Positions 1-10,294 of a DNA stretch of 64,000 bases are shown one piece after another. A model generated the notes under the pieces. The model searched no databases, had not been told where the DNA came from, and saw nothing but the letters and a program-made list of their open reading frames with translations. The position numbers and the translations under genes were made by a program. The stretch lies in assembly GCF_014236855.1 (NCBI RefSeq), contig NZ_CP051261.1, positions 4,216,001-4,280,000 on the forward strand. The letters are read 5' to 3'. Source of the stretch: Xanthomonas sp. SI. Its GTDB lineage: Bacteria; Pseudomonadota; Gammaproteobacteria; Xanthomonadales; Xanthomonadaceae. Position 1 is the stretch's first letter, and each line of letters opens with the position of its first letter.

Positions 1-870
1 CAGCACCGCGTCCAGGTCGAAGCGGCCCGACTGCAATGCGACCGCGGCGAACTCGACGCCAGGCAGCGAGGGCGACGCCACGCCCGGCGCATGCAGATAT
101 AGGGTCGGCGCCGCAGCGTCGCGCACCTTGGCCTGCTGCAGCGTGCGCAGTTGCGCATCCAGCACCACGCGCAACGGCGGTACGACTTCGGTGGCGTCGT
201 CCAGGCGCACGCTCAGCGACGGATCGTCGGCCAGCACGGTGCCGGCGCCGGTGAGGATCGCCCCGGCGCGCGCGCGCCAATGCTGCACGTCCTGGCGCGC
301 GGCCGCGCCGGTGATCCATTTCGATTCGCCGCTGGCCAGCGCGGTGCGCCCGTCCAGGCTGGCGCCGAGCTTGACCCGCAGCCACGGCCGGCCGCGTTCC
401 ACCCGCGACAGGAAGCCGCGATTCAGCGCGCGCGCCTGCGCGTCCATCAGCCCGAAACGAACCTCGATGCCGGCTTCGCGCAGCAGCGCGAAGCCGCCGC
501 CGTTGACCTGCGGAAACGGATCGGCCATCGCCGCCACCACCCGCGCCACCCCGGCTTCGATCAGCGCCAGCGCGCACGGCGGGGTGCGCCCGTAGTGCGC
601 GCACGGCTCCAGGGTCACGTAGGCGGTGGCGCCGCGCGCGCGCGCGCCGGCGGCGCGCAGCGCGAACACCTCCGCATGCGGACCGCCCGCGTGCTGGTGA
701 AAACCCTCGCCCACCACGGCGCCGTCGCGCACGATCACGCAGCCGACCATCGGGTTGGGACGCGTGGTGTAGGCGCCGCGCTCGGCCAGGCGCAGCGCCT
801 GTGCCATGTACAGATGATCGTCGGCGGAGAAGTCGTTCATGCCGTCCGCGCTCATGACGTCCGCGCTCAT
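1..870 (-). CDS. ribD: RibD, bifunctional riboflavin deaminase/reductase (3' end beyond window)
   Basis: Catalyses the second and third steps of riboflavin synthesis: deamination of the pyrimidine, then reduction of its ribosyl side chain. About 290 codons are visible; the family is usually near 360-370 residues, so the reductase C-terminus lies left of base 1. The deaminase zinc site is readable: PHAEVFA supplies the His-Ala-Glu signature and TLEPCAHYGRTPPC supplies the two Cys ligands. The reductase domain begins near VKLGASLDGRTA. The start at 870 overlaps the stop of the upstream GNAT gene as ATGA. In-frame ATGs at 855 and 840 follow, because the first codons are a 15-bp tandem repeat (MSADV MSADG M). 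Likely co-transcribed from glyA through nrdR and the GNAT gene. Confidence 0.93.
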   Translation of the reverse strand, partial: MSADVMSADGMNDFSADDHLYMAQALRLAERGAYTTRPNPMVGCVIVRDGAVVGEGFHQHAGGPHAEVFALRAAGARARGATAYVTLEPCAHYGRTPPCALALIEAGVARVVAAMADPFPQVNGGGFALLREAGIEVRFGLMDAQARALNRGFLSRVERGRPWLRVKLGASLDGRTALASGESKWITGAAARQDVQHWRARAGAILTGAGTVLADDPSLSVRLDDATEVVPPLRVVLDAQLRTLQQAKVRDAAAPTLYLHAPGVASPSLPGVEFAAVALQSGRFDLDAVL

Positions 871-1358
871 GCGGTCTGCGCCCGTGCCGCCAGCGCGCCG
901 GCGTCGATGCGCATCACCGTCACCTGCAGCGGCCCCAGCGGCAGCTGCACATGCGGCTCCCAGCCCAGGCCTTGGTAGTACGGCACCAGCCGCGGTTCGC
1001 AATACAGATACAGATACCCCACCTGCAGCCGCGCCGCGGCCTGCACGCAATGCGCGACCAGTTGCGCGCCGACGCCGCCGCTGCGCGCCTGCGGGCGCAC
1101 GTACAGCGTCGCTAGCCACGGCGAGAACTGGCGGATGCGCGCATCGTCGTTCTGCAGCAGGCTGACCGAACCGAGCCAGTCGTCGCCTTCCAGCGCGATC
1201 CAGCTGGTCGGGATGCGGGTATCGCAGCGGTGGCTGCGCAGGTCGGCCTCGGCCTCGACCACGTTCCACTTCGGCAGCAACGCGCCGAAGGCCTGCAGGT
1301 GTTCGTGCGCCAACGCCGTAATGTGCTGCGGCGCCTCGGCCAGGCAGACGATGCGCAT
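867..1358 (-). CDS. GNAT family N-acetyltransferase
   Basis: A 163-residue protein of the GNAT fold, transferring an acetyl group from acetyl-CoA to an unknown amine. The acetyl-CoA loop (motif A) is visible as LYVRPQARSGGVGAQLV, and the C-terminal part (YCEPRLVPYYQGLGWEP) matches the usual last strand and helix. I chose the ATG at 1358 because it gives a normal GNAT length and clears the nrdR stop at 1370; the open frame continues upstream to 1811 only as a shadow of nrdR. Its stop overlaps the ribD start by 4 bases (ATGA), so the two are translationally coupled. The substrate cannot be told from sequence, and the link to riboflavin genes is positional only. Confidence 0.85.
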   Translation of the reverse strand: MRIVCLAEAPQHITALAHEHLQAFGALLPKWNVVEAEADLRSHRCDTRIPTSWIALEGDDWLGSVSLLQNDDARIRQFSPWLATLYVRPQARSGGVGAQLVAHCVQAAARLQVGYLYLYCEPRLVPYYQGLGWEPHVQLPLGPLQVTVMRIDAGALAARAQTA

Positions 1359-1369
1359 GCCGCCCGCCT

Positions 1370-1900
1370 TCAGCGCTTGCCGGACTTGTCGCCCGGCTTG
1401 TCGGCGCGGACCAGTTCCAGCAGCGGCAACTGCTCGCTGCCCACCGGCAGCTCGCGCTCGAGCTTCTCGATCTCCTCGCGGAAATCGGCCACGTCCTGGA
1501 AGCTGCGGTACACCGAGGCGAAGCGGACGTAGCCGACGTGGTCGAGCTTGCGCAGCTCGGCCATCACGTATTCGCCGACGCGGATCGACGGCAACTCGCG
1601 CTCGCCGGACATGCGCAACTGGTGCACCACCGCACGCACCGCCGCCTCGATCTGCTCCTCGGCCACCGGCCGCTTCTGCAGCGCGCGATCGAAGCTGGTG
1701 CGCAGCTTGCGCGCATCGAAGGCCTCGCGGCCGCCGTCGCTCTTGATCACCGTCGGCAACTTCAGCTCGATCGTCTCCAGCGTGCTGAACCGCTCGCCGC
1801 ACGCCTCGCACTCGCGGCGGCGACGGATCGTCGCGCCGTCCTCGGACACCCGCGAATCGATCACGCGGGTATCGGTGTGCTGGCAGAAGGGGCAGTGCAT
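1370..1900 (-). CDS. nrdR: NrdR, transcriptional repressor of ribonucleotide reductase genes
   Basis: A 176-residue zinc-ribbon plus ATP-cone regulator that binds NrdR boxes upstream of nrd operons when loaded with dATP/ATP. The N-terminus shows both CxxC pairs (MHCPFCQ and [10 protein letters not shown]), and the ATP-cone follows from about residue 48 ([18 protein letters not shown]). The C-terminus has a 20-25 residue extension after the conserved core ([16 protein letters not shown]) that is slightly longer than many homologues. It sits between glyA and the GNAT gene, 11 bases from the latter. A repeat-rich spacer separates it from glyA, so read-through from the glyA promoter is likely but not certain. 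Confidence 0.95.
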   Translation of the reverse strand: MHCPFCQHTDTRVIDSRVSEDGATIRRRRECEACGERFSTLETIELKLPTVIKSDGGREAFDARKLRTSFDRALQKRPVAEEQIEAAVRAVVHQLRMSGERELPSIRVGEYVMAELRKLDHVGYVRFASVYRSFQDVADFREEIEKLERELPVGSEQLPLLELVRADKPGDKSGKR

Positions 1901-1910
1901 TCAGAGCGCC

Positions 1911-2003
1911 GGGAATAGGGAAACGGGAATGGAGAATGGGAACGTCAACAGCGCCAGCTTAGCGCTTCTGACCATTCCCGATTCACCATTCCCCATTCCC
2001 GTT
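1911..2003. repeat. Inverted array of GGGAAT-type short repeats between nrdR and glyA
   Basis: The left side carries GGGAAT/GGGAAC-type hexamers and near copies (GGGAATAGGG, ACGGGAATGG, AGAATGGGAAC). The right side carries the complementary words (CCATTCCCG, ACCATTCCCC, ATTCCCGTTT). The two sides can pair into a long imperfect hairpin of about 30 bases per arm. A second inverted array of the same flavour is at 51326-51528. It could act as an mRNA stabiliser or partial terminator within the glyA-nrdR transcript. Confidence 0.6.
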
Positions 2004-3257
2004 TCAGCCATACACCGGATACTTCCTGCACTGCGCGGTCACCGCGTCGCGCACGCGGGCGATGACCGCGGCGTCGGCCGGGGCGTCGAGCACGTCGGCG
2101 ATCCAGTTGGCCAGGTCGATGCTGTCCTGCTCCAGGTAACCGCGGGTGGTGATGGCCGGGGTGCCCAGGCGCAGGCCCGAGGTCACGAACGGCGAGCGCG
2201 GGTCGTTGGGCACCGCGTTCTTGTTGACGGTGATGTGGGCCTTGCCCAGCGCCGCTTCCGCGTCCTTGCCGGACACGTCCTTGCCGATCATGTCCACCAG
2301 CATCAGGTGGTTCTCGGTGCAGCCGGAGACGATCTTGTAGCCGCGCGCGATCAGGGTCTTGGCCATCGCCTGCGCGTTCTTCACCACCTGCTGCTGGTAG
2401 GTCTTGAACTCCGGCTCCAGCGCTTCCTTGAACGCCACCGCCTTGGCCGCGATCACGTGCATCAGCGGACCGCCCTGGATGCCCGGGAACACGATCGACT
2501 GCAGCTTCTTGACCAGCTCCTCGCTGGCGCCCTTGGCCAGGATGATGCCGCCGCGCGGGCCGCGCAGGGTCTTGTGGGTGGTCGAGGTGACCACGTGCGC
2601 GTGCTCCAGCGGGCTCGGGTAGACGCCGGCGGCGACCAGGCCGGCCACGTGCGCCATGTCCACGAACAGCACCGCGCCGACCTGGTCGGCGATGGCGCGG
2701 AAGCGCGCCCAGTCGATCTTCTGCGAATACGCGGAGAAGCCGGCCACGACCATCTTCGGCTTGTGCTCCAGCGCCAGCCGCTCGACTTCGTCGTAATCGA
2801 TCAGGCCCTGCTCGTTTACGCCGTACTGCACCGCGTTGAACAGCTTGCCGGAGACGTTGACCTTGGCGCCGTGGGTCAGGTGGCCGCCGTGGGCCAGCGA
2901 CATGCCCAGGATGGTGTCGCCGGGCTGCAGCAGCGCCAGGTACACCGCCTGGTTGGCCTGCGAACCCGAATGCGGCTGCACGTTGGCGTAGTCGGCGCCG
3001 AACAATTGCTTGACCCGGTCGATCGCCAGCTGCTCGGCGATGTCGACGAATTCGCAGCCGCCGTAGTAGCGCTTGCCCGGGTAGCCCTCGGCGTACTTGT
3101 TGGTCAGCTGGCTGCCCTGGGCTTCCATCACCAGCGGGCTGCAGTAGTTCTCGCTGGCGATCAGTTCGACATGGTCTTCCTGGCGGCCGGCTTCGGCGGC
3201 GATGGCCTGGGCCAGTTCGGGATCGTAGGTTTCGAGACGGACAGCGCGCGAGAACAT
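2004..3257 (-). CDS. glyA: GlyA, serine hydroxymethyltransferase
   Basis: A PLP-dependent cytosolic enzyme interconverting serine and glycine with tetrahydrofolate, the main source of one-carbon units. The 417-residue product starts [15 protein letters not shown], the standard length. The PLP lysine lies in the motif [16 protein letters not shown], and the N-terminal signature [11 protein letters not shown] is intact. I rejected the longer frame to 3377 because it runs through the promoter region. A TACAAT element on this strand (3294-3299) lies about 37 bases before the start. glyA heads the run glyA-nrdR-GNAT-ribD. Confidence 0.97.
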   Translation of the reverse strand: MFSRAVRLETYDPELAQAIAAEAGRQEDHVELIASENYCSPLVMEAQGSQLTNKYAEGYPGKRYYGGCEFVDIAEQLAIDRVKQLFGADYANVQPHSGSQANQAVYLALLQPGDTILGMSLAHGGHLTHGAKVNVSGKLFNAVQYGVNEQGLIDYDEVERLALEHKPKMVVAGFSAYSQKIDWARFRAIADQVGAVLFVDMAHVAGLVAAGVYPSPLEHAHVVTSTTHKTLRGPRGGIILAKGASEELVKKLQSIVFPGIQGGPLMHVIAAKAVAFKEALEPEFKTYQQQVVKNAQAMAKTLIARGYKIVSGCTENHLMLVDMIGKDVSGKDAEAALGKAHITVNKNAVPNDPRSPFVTSGLRLGTPAITTRGYLEQDSIDLANWIADVLDAPADAAVIARVRDAVTAQCRKYPVYG

Positions 3258-3293
3258 CGGGGGCTCCGGGGCGGGAAGGTAAGGTGGCCGGGG

Positions 3294-3320
3294 ATTGTAC
3301 CGCGCGGGCACGTACCACAA
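3294..3320 (-). promoter_or_regulatory. Candidate glyA promoter
   Basis: Reading the minus strand, TTGTGG (3320-3315), a 15-base spacer and TACAAT (3299-3294) sit upstream of the glyA ATG. The -10 is good and the spacer is short. It is back to back with the candidate promoter of the orphan gene on the other strand. Confidence 0.45.
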
Positions 3321-3333
3321 CGCCGCAACGGCG

Positions 3334-3362
3334 TTCACAAGCCTCCGGGGCGTGCGTCTTAT
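3334..3362 (+). promoter_or_regulatory. Candidate promoter of the orphan gene at 3407
   Basis: TTCACA (3334-3339), a 17-base spacer and TCTTAT (3357-3362) give a sigma70-like layout. The predicted start is near 3369, leaving a leader of about 38 bases with an AGGAGA ribosome site at 3395-3400. Confidence 0.45.
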
Positions 3363-3406
3363 GGAACACCTGCCCATCGGGCGCCGATTTCGCCAGGAGA
3401 GCCACC

Positions 3407-4831
3407 ATGCACCCCGTCATTCTCTACGGCAAGGCCGTGCAAGACGCCCGCAACCGGCTTCGGTCCGTCCAGACCTCGACCATGTTCGAGGCCATGCAGC
3501 CGTTGTTGTCGTCAAGCGGAGAAGAAGGACAGCTTCCACCCCTTGAGATCGCAAAATGGATCAACGACATCCCCGTCACAAAGGCGAGCAAACGGGCGCT
3601 CTCCCACCTGCAGGCCGCAAAGACCCGAGCCAAGGAATTCTCGGCGCGCGGCATGATCGGCGACGTGTTCGCGCTCGGCGATGCGCTGCGCGAGCTTGCC
3701 GACTTCCTCAACGAGGGCGGTGACGGCGACACATGGAAGGAATTCCTAGCCCGCTTCCGGGACGAGGCCGTGTTCGACAAGCAATCCAACCGCGCCCGCA
3801 TCGAGCGACCGATCGAAACCCGCCAGGACTACCCGGAACTGGGCATCTTCCGCTATTGGCTGCTGGAACGCAGCGTGGTGAAGTACATGGAGCGAGCGCT
3901 CGGCCCGTACCTGGGCGCGGACATCTCCGGCAGCACCCCCGATGCTCTCGGCGCCCTTGTCTACCTGTTGATCAGCAATAAGACCAAGTCAGAGGAGGTC
4001 AAGACACCGGAAGCGTGGACCGAGAACCTCCTGAAAGACGGTTCGCCGCTGGTCGCGGTGGCCTCGATGGTCCTGCAATACCACCACAGCCTGCTGGAAT
4101 GCGTGCTGGCACTGGCGCTGATCGGCAACGCCAAGAAGGGGAAGGACAAGTCAGAGCAACTGCTGAGCAAGGACCAGTCAGATTATCTGCTTGACATCGA
4201 CCTCTATCGGTTCAGCAGCCTCATCCTCAGGGACGACAGCACCTCGTGGCTGAGGATCAAGCTGGAGAACGGCGATGCGGCACTGAAGCAGGAACTGGGC
4301 GGAGCGCGCCTGCTTGTGGTCCGCGATTTCATCGACATCGAGCACAATCCCTATGCGGACTGCGAGATCGCCCTGCTGGTGCCGCCGGGGGGAGAAGCCG
4401 ACGCGTTGTTCCAGCCGGCCCGAAGCTACGAGCGCTTCAGCAAGTTGCGCCAGAACCAGTGCATCGATGCCGCTGTCGGATATCGCCGAAGCGATCCGAA
4501 TCTATACCAGGTCGCGAATGAATTCAAAATCAGCACCGATCCTAATCTGATGGAGCTGGTCAAGCAGAATTCCAACGATCTGCGCCAGATGAAAGAGAAG
4601 AAGCCCGTTTTCGACAACCTTGATGAGGCTGTCGGCACCATTGCGCTTCGCTATGGGAACGACATGGGACTGCTCACGGCGAACGATACGCAGGCCGCTT
4701 CGGTTCAGCCAGGTGCGCAAGAAGATGCTCAGTTAGCGGAGAAAGCGCAGCTCGCGCAATTTATGCGCAGCAATAGCCTCGATCCGGGCAAGCTGTTAGC
4801 GTTGATGCAGTGGGCGAAATTCACTCAATGA
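3407..4831 (+). CDS. Orphan protein of unknown function, AT-richer than its surroundings
   Basis: A 474-residue soluble protein that I do not recognise. The start at 3407 ([18 protein letters not shown]) follows a strong AGGAGA site; upstream in-frame codons belong to the promoter region. There is no signal peptide. The only hydrophobic stretch long enough to notice is around [26 protein letters not shown], which may be a buried helix. The N-terminal half is helical and charged (KAKEF-like, [15 protein letters not shown]). The middle has an acidic segment ([23 protein letters not shown]), and the C-terminus ends in a helical tail rich in Ala and Gln. Codon choice includes many AT-ending codons, unlike every neighbour, and it sits alone between glyA and an rcnB-like gene. 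This suggests recent acquisition. A role in phage defence or stress would be a guess. Confidence 0.8.
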   Translation: MHPVILYGKAVQDARNRLRSVQTSTMFEAMQPLLSSSGEEGQLPPLEIAKWINDIPVTKASKRALSHLQAAKTRAKEFSARGMIGDVFALGDALRELADFLNEGGDGDTWKEFLARFRDEAVFDKQSNRARIERPIETRQDYPELGIFRYWLLERSVVKYMERALGPYLGADISGSTPDALGALVYLLISNKTKSEEVKTPEAWTENLLKDGSPLVAVASMVLQYHHSLLECVLALALIGNAKKGKDKSEQLLSKDQSDYLLDIDLYRFSSLILRDDSTSWLRIKLENGDAALKQELGGARLLVVRDFIDIEHNPYADCEIALLVPPGGEADALFQPARSYERFSKLRQNQCIDAAVGYRRSDPNLYQVANEFKISTDPNLMELVKQNSNDLRQMKEKKPVFDNLDEAVGTIALRYGNDMGLLTANDTQAASVQPGAQEDAQLAEKAQLAQFMRSNSLDPGKLLALMQWAKFTQ

Positions 4832-5011
4832 GGCGGCCTGGCCTCTCCCGCCTCCTTCGACGGATCCGGACCACAACGGTCGCCACCAGCGTGCTGCATT
4901 CTCTTGAGCGGCTACGCGTCTTGCCGAACACGCAGAACGCCGGAACGCCCCCAAGTGCAGCCAGGCCCGCTCGCGCCAGGGTGGCATCCTGCGGCGCGAG
5001 CAGGCCGCGGA

Positions 5012-5467
5012 TCAGCGGCCGTTGAGCACCAGGTCGGCGATGATGCCGCTGGCGATGGCCACCATCAGCAGGTTGCCGCGGTCGTCGCGCACCCAGCGGT
5101 AGCCGTACGGCGGGCGCCGCACCTGGTAGCGGTCGTAGTCGTAGACCACGTAGTTGGGACCGTAGTAGCGCTGGCCGCGCGCCCACGGCGGCGGACCCGG
5201 ACGGTAGTAGACGACGTCCGGACGGCCGCGGTAGCCGTCGCGATAGCCCTGGCTGTAATAGCGGCGGTCGTCGTGGCGTTCGCGTTCGCGCCAGTAGCGG
5301 TCGCGATCGCGGTCGCGCCGGTCGTAGTCGCGCCGGTCGTGATCGCGGTCGTGCCAGCCGCGCGGATCGCGGTCGTCCCAACCATCGCGGGCGAATGCGG
5401 CGGGCGCCATGAAACCCAGCGCCAGCAGGGACGAAAGGGCAAGGGTGGCAATGCGTTTGATGTTCAT
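5012..5467 (-). CDS. RcnB-like secreted basic protein
   Basis: A 151-residue periplasmic protein with a clear signal peptide (MNIKRIATLALSSLLALGF, cleavage near AFA-RDG). A low-complexity Arg/Asp/Tyr/His region (repeats of RDRD, RRDYD) follows from about residue 27 to 75. The C-terminal part has the pattern of the RcnB family (YYGPNYVVYDYDRYQVRRPP, then YRWVRDDRGNLLMVAIASG, then IIADLVL). RcnB in E. coli is linked to nickel/cobalt homeostasis, but many xanthomonad relatives have no tested role and no rcnA gene is nearby. Upstream lies a perfect GCATTAATGC palindrome (5498-5507) in an AT-richer patch that may be promoter or operator. The 180 bases between this gene and the orphan gene hold nothing I recognise. 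Confidence 0.75.
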   Translation of the reverse strand: MNIKRIATLALSSLLALGFMAPAAFARDGWDDRDPRGWHDRDHDRRDYDRRDRDRDRYWRERERHDDRRYYSQGYRDGYRGRPDVVYYRPGPPPWARGQRYYGPNYVVYDYDRYQVRRPPYGYRWVRDDRGNLLMVAIASGIIADLVLNGR

Positions 5468-5722
5468 GGCTGCTCCGTCACTTTTGGTGTCACGACTGCA
5501 TTAATGCGCTTGTCGTCTGAACCGCTTCCTGCTGGAACCGGTTACGTATTCAGCTTTCCCGAAACGGGTAAGCGCGCATTACGTTTCGGCCCTCTTTTTC
5601 CTGTCAACGGCGGCGTTTCGACGGGATTGGCGACACCGGCGCAGGCCTGTTCGCCGCAACCCGGCACGCACGCCGCCATCTGCGCTGATCCGGCGCCCTG
5701 GCTGCAGCCTGCGCACCTGCGC

Positions 5723-6661
5723 TCAGTGGCGGTGGGCCGATGCGGCAACCTCGGCCGACTGCGCATGCAGTTGCAGCAGCGCGGCCCGTGCCGCCTCGTC
5801 GGCAGGCAGGTACACCACCAGCCGATTGCCGTTGCGCGGCGCCGACCACCAGTTGACCTGCTGCAGCTGCAGTTCGCCCGCCTGCGGGTGGTGGAAGCGC
5901 TTGAGCTGGTTTTCCACCCCGCGCACCTCGCGCCGCTGCTGCCACAGGCCATCGAACTCGGGCGAGGCGGCGCGGTAGCGCGCCAGCAGGCGCTCCCAGG
6001 CCGGTTCGCCCAGATGCTCGCCCATCGCGGCGTGCAACAGCGCCACCATGTGCTGCAGCGCGTTGTCCCGATCGACCAGGCGCGCGCGCCAGTGCGGGTT
6101 GGTGAACGCCTGGTAGACGCAGTTGCGGTCGGCTTCCGGCAGCTCCGCCAGGGTCACCCCCATCAGCCGCTCGAAGGCCGCGTTGGCGCCGAGGATGTCG
6201 AAGCGCGGACTCTGCAGCATCGCCGGCCAGGGGCCGAGCTGATCGAGCAGCATGCGCCCGGTGTCGGTCAACCGCTCGCACGGCGGATGCAGCCGGGGCA
6301 CGGCATCGCCCACTCCGGCCAGCGCCAGCACGTGGCCGGTTTCCACCTCCGAGCACTGCAGGGCGCCGGCGATGGCGGTCAGCACGCGTGCGGAAGCGCG
6401 CACCGGCCGCCCCTGTTCGAGCCAGGTGTACCAGGTGACGCCGACGTCGGCGAGCGCGGCCACCTCCTCGCGGCGCAGGCCCGGCGTGCGCCGCCTGCCG
6501 GCACGCGGCAGGCCCAGCCGCGCCGGATCCAGGCTCTCACGGCGTGCCCGCAGGAAGGCGCCGAGCGCGCGCGCACGTTCGACCGCCAGCGCGGGGCCGT
6601 GCATGGCAGCGGCAGCGCCGCCCGCCGCGTCGGTCATGGGATCTACCCGATCACCCGTCAT
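5723..6661 (-). CDS. Helix-turn-helix regulator with MmyB-like ligand-binding domain
   Basis: A 312-residue transcription factor. The N-terminal XRE-type domain is readable (LGAFLRARRESLDP, TPGLRREEVAALADVGVTWY, LEQGRPVRASARVLTAIAGAL). The C-terminal half carries the MmyB-like sensor signature (LLDQLGPWPAMLQSPRFDIL with NAAF, then DRNCVYQAFTNPHWR, then RFHHPQAGELQLQQVNW). Such proteins usually repress a divergently transcribed exporter or reductase gene. The start at 6661 has a good AGGGAGAA site; further in-frame ATGs at 6637 and 6700 are possible. It is divergent from the MFS gene, and the 109-base gap between them must hold both promoters. The ligand is unknown. Confidence 0.88.
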   Translation of the reverse strand: MTGDRVDPMTDAAGGAAAAMHGPALAVERARALGAFLRARRESLDPARLGLPRAGRRRTPGLRREEVAALADVGVTWYTWLEQGRPVRASARVLTAIAGALQCSEVETGHVLALAGVGDAVPRLHPPCERLTDTGRMLLDQLGPWPAMLQSPRFDILGANAAFERLMGVTLAELPEADRNCVYQAFTNPHWRARLVDRDNALQHMVALLHAAMGEHLGEPAWERLLARYRAASPEFDGLWQQRREVRGVENQLKRFHHPQAGELQLQQVNWWSAPRNGNRLVVYLPADEAARAALLQLHAQSAEVAASAHRH

Positions 6662-6735
6662 TTGCCGTTCTCCCTGCTCCAACGCAGCGGTCCCAGCCAC
6701 AGGCAGGAAGCGCCAGTACCAGGATAAATAACTAC

Positions 6736-6763
6736 TTGTACCAGTTTAAGCGGTTCGCATACT
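6736..6763 (+). promoter_or_regulatory. Candidate promoter and operator region of the MFS gene
   Basis: TTGTAC (6736-6741), a 16-base spacer and CATACT (6758-6763) lie so close to the ATG at 6771 that transcription would start at or near the start codon, and no Shine-Dalgarno site is seen. AACT and AGTT flank the -35 (6730-6746) as an imperfect inverted repeat that could be the site of the divergent regulator. Confidence 0.35.
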
Positions 6764-6770
6764 GCACGCC

Positions 6771-8300
6771 ATGACCACCTCCTCCGCTCCCGCCGCCGCG
6801 CCCCACCCCCTCGACCCCCTCGACCCCCTCGACCCCCTCGACCGCCTCGACCGCCTCGACCGGCAGCCGCCGGCGTGCGCCTGCCCGAGCGCCTCGCCGC
6901 CGGGGCTGGGCGCCTGGGGCCTGGCCATCCTGCTGCTCGGGCAGATGCTGCCGCTGATCGACTTTTCCATCATCAACGTCGCCCTCGGCTCCATCGCCCA
7001 CACGCTGCACGCCTCGGCGACGGCGCTGGAACTGATCGTGGCGGTGTACGGCGTGGCCTTCGCGGTGGGCCTGGCCGCGGGCGGGCGGCTGGGCGACAAC
7101 CTGGGCCGGCGTCGGGTGTTCGCCGCCGGCGTGCTGCTGTTCGCGGTGGCCTCGCTGCTGTGCGGGCTGGCCGGATCGGTGGCCGCCCTGCTCGCCGGTC
7201 GCGTGCTGCAGGGCCTGGGCGCGGCGCTGGCGGTGCCGCAGATCCTCGCCACCATCCACGTCAGCCTGCGCGGCACGGCGCATGCGCGGGCGCTGGCGCT
7301 GTACGGCTCGCTGGGCGGGATCGCCTTCGTCATCGGCCAGGTGCTGGGCGGCACCCTGGTGACTGCCGACATCGCCGGCTCCGGCTGGCGCGCCATCTTC
7401 CTGATCAACCTGCCGTTCTGCGTGCTGGCGTTGGCGGGCCTGCGCGCGGTGCCGGAGACGCGCGCGGCGCGGCGGATGCCGCCCGACCTGGCCGGCGCCG
7501 GGTTGCTGGGGCTGTTCCTGGCCTGCCTGCTGCTGCCGCTGGCGCTCGGCCCCACGCTGCATTGGTCGGCGCCGTGCCTGGCGGTGCTGGCCGCCACCGT
7601 GCCCTTGCTGGCGGCGCTGGCCCGCACCGAAGCCTGGCAGGAGCGCCGCGGCCGCGTGCCGCTGCTGCCGCCGGCGCTGCTGCGCCTGCCCAGCGTGCGC
7701 TTCGCGTTGCTGCTGGGCGCGCTGTTCTTCGCCTGCTGGAGCGGCTTCATGTTCGTGCTGGCGCTGACCCTGCAGTCGGGCGCCGGGCTGTCGCCACTGC
7801 AGTCGGGCAATGCCTTCATCGTGCTCGGCGCGGCGTATTTCTGTTCGGCGCTGCTCAGCGCGCGCGGGGTGGCCCGGTTCGGGCTGCTGCCGACGCTGTT
7901 GCTGGGCTGCACGGTGCAGATGCTGGGCCTGCTCGCGCTGGCGTGGACCTTGCACGCGGTGTGGCCGCATCCGGGCTGGCTGGCGCTGGCGCCGGCGACG
8001 GCGCTGATCGGTGCCGGACAGGCGTGGATCGTGGCCTGCTTCTACCGTATCGGCCTGTCGCAGGTGCCGACCGAGCATGCGGGTGCGGGCAGCGCCATGC
8101 TTTCCACCGTGCTGCAGGCGGCGATGGGCCTGGGCCCGGCGGCGCTGGGCGCGGTCTATGCGCATGCGCGCGGCGGCGGCAGCCTGGCGGCGATGCAGGC
8201 GGCATTGGTCAGCGAGTGGCTGGCGATGCTGCTGCTGGTGGCGTGCACGCTGGTCTACCGGCAGCGCCAGCGCCGCCTGGTACGCGCCGCGGCGACCTGA
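6771..8300 (+). CDS. MFS transporter, DHA2 (14-helix drug exporter) family
   Basis: A 509-residue inner-membrane proton antiporter of the EmrB/QacA type, probably exporting a toxic compound sensed by the divergent regulator. Motif A is visible between helices 2 and 3 (GGRLGDNLGRRRVF) and motif C-like glycines in helix 5 (GSLGGIAFVIGQVLGG). Helix 1 has LPLIDFSIINVALGSIA, the DHA2 signature. About 14 hydrophobic segments can be counted. The N-terminus is odd: before helix 1 there is a cytosolic tail of about 40 residues made of four PLD and two RLD repeats, encoded by a 9-bp tandem repeat. The start is the only plausible ATG and lacks a ribosome site, fitting leaderless translation. Confidence 0.9.
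   Translation: MTTSSAPAAAPHPLDPLDPLDPLDRLDRLDRQPPACACPSASPPGLGAWGLAILLLGQMLPLIDFSIINVALGSIAHTLHASATALELIVAVYGVAFAVGLAAGGRLGDNLGRRRVFAAGVLLFAVASLLCGLAGSVAALLAGRVLQGLGAALAVPQILATIHVSLRGTAHARALALYGSLGGIAFVIGQVLGGTLVTADIAGSGWRAIFLINLPFCVLALAGLRAVPETRAARRMPPDLAGAGLLGLFLACLLLPLALGPTLHWSAPCLAVLAATVPLLAALARTEAWQERRGRVPLLPPALLRLPSVRFALLLGALFFACWSGFMFVLALTLQSGAGLSPLQSGNAFIVLGAAYFCSALLSARGVARFGLLPTLLLGCTVQMLGLLALAWTLHAVWPHPGWLALAPATALIGAGQAWIVACFYRIGLSQVPTEHAGAGSAMLSTVLQAAMGLGPAALGAVYAHARGGGSLAAMQAALVSEWLAMLLLVACTLVYRQRQRRLVRAAAT
6807..6860 (+). repeat. 9-bp tandem repeat inside the MFS gene
   Basis: Six in-frame units of CCCCTCGAC, the last two starting CGC, encode (Pro-Leu-Asp)x4 (Arg-Leu-Asp)x2. The first four units are identical, so slippage could change copy number without shifting the frame. 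Confidence 0.9.
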
Positions 8301-8375
8301 ACCCAGCCGCTCCCGGCACCGCGTCGGTAGGCGGCGCAGGCAAGCCGGCAGCCGACGTGCCTACGCCGGTGCCGC

Positions 8376-8381
8376 TATAAT
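8376..8381 (+). promoter_or_regulatory. Candidate -10 element of ettA
   Basis: A perfect TATAAT lies 66 bases before the ettA start. No convincing -35 is visible at the expected distance (bases near 8353 read CCGACG). The remaining 146-base spacer between the MFS gene and ettA shows nothing else. Confidence 0.5.
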
Positions 8382-8446
8382 CGCGGGCATCCATTTCGCG
8401 CCTTCCGGCCCCGGCCGGCGGGCGTCCTGCGCCTTCCGGAGACCCC

Positions 8447-10108
<1,662 letters not shown>

Positions 10109-10138
10109 GCGGGCGCGGAACGCGCAGATGCACCTTGC

Positions 10139-10172
10139 CACGGCCCGCCTGACAGCGGGCCGTGTGCATTTC
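10139..10172 (+). terminator. Hairpin terminator after ettA
   Basis: A perfect 10-bp stem CACGGCCCGC (10139-10148) and GCGGGCCGTG (10155-10164) with loop CTGACA is followed by TGCATTTCGG, a weak T-run. It lies about 30 bases after the ettA stop. Confidence 0.65.
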
Positions 10173-10202
10173 GGCGCTCGTGTTCTCTAGGCTGCCTTGA
10201 CC

Positions 10203-10272
10203 TGCAGGAGCGGCTTCAGCCGCGACAGGCACCTTCGGCAAGGACATGTCGCGGCTGAAGCCGCTCCTACAG
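10203..10272. repeat. REP hairpin, xanthomonad GGAGCGGCTTCAGCCGCGAC family
   Basis: Arms of about 23 bases (AGGAGCGGCTTCAGCCGCGAC and GTCGCGGCTGAAGCCGCTCCT) are separated by a 27-base centre. It lies between the convergent ettA and def genes. Related full copies are at 41058, 53248 and 53596, and a degenerate one at 51396. Confidence 0.85.
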
Positions 10273-10294
10273 GGGCGAAGCGCCGACCAAAGCC

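Noticed and set aside
4810..5025. Small + strand frame of 71 codons after the orphan gene
   Set aside because: Overlaps the orphan gene end, lacks a ribosome site and has Arg/Ser/Ala shadow composition.
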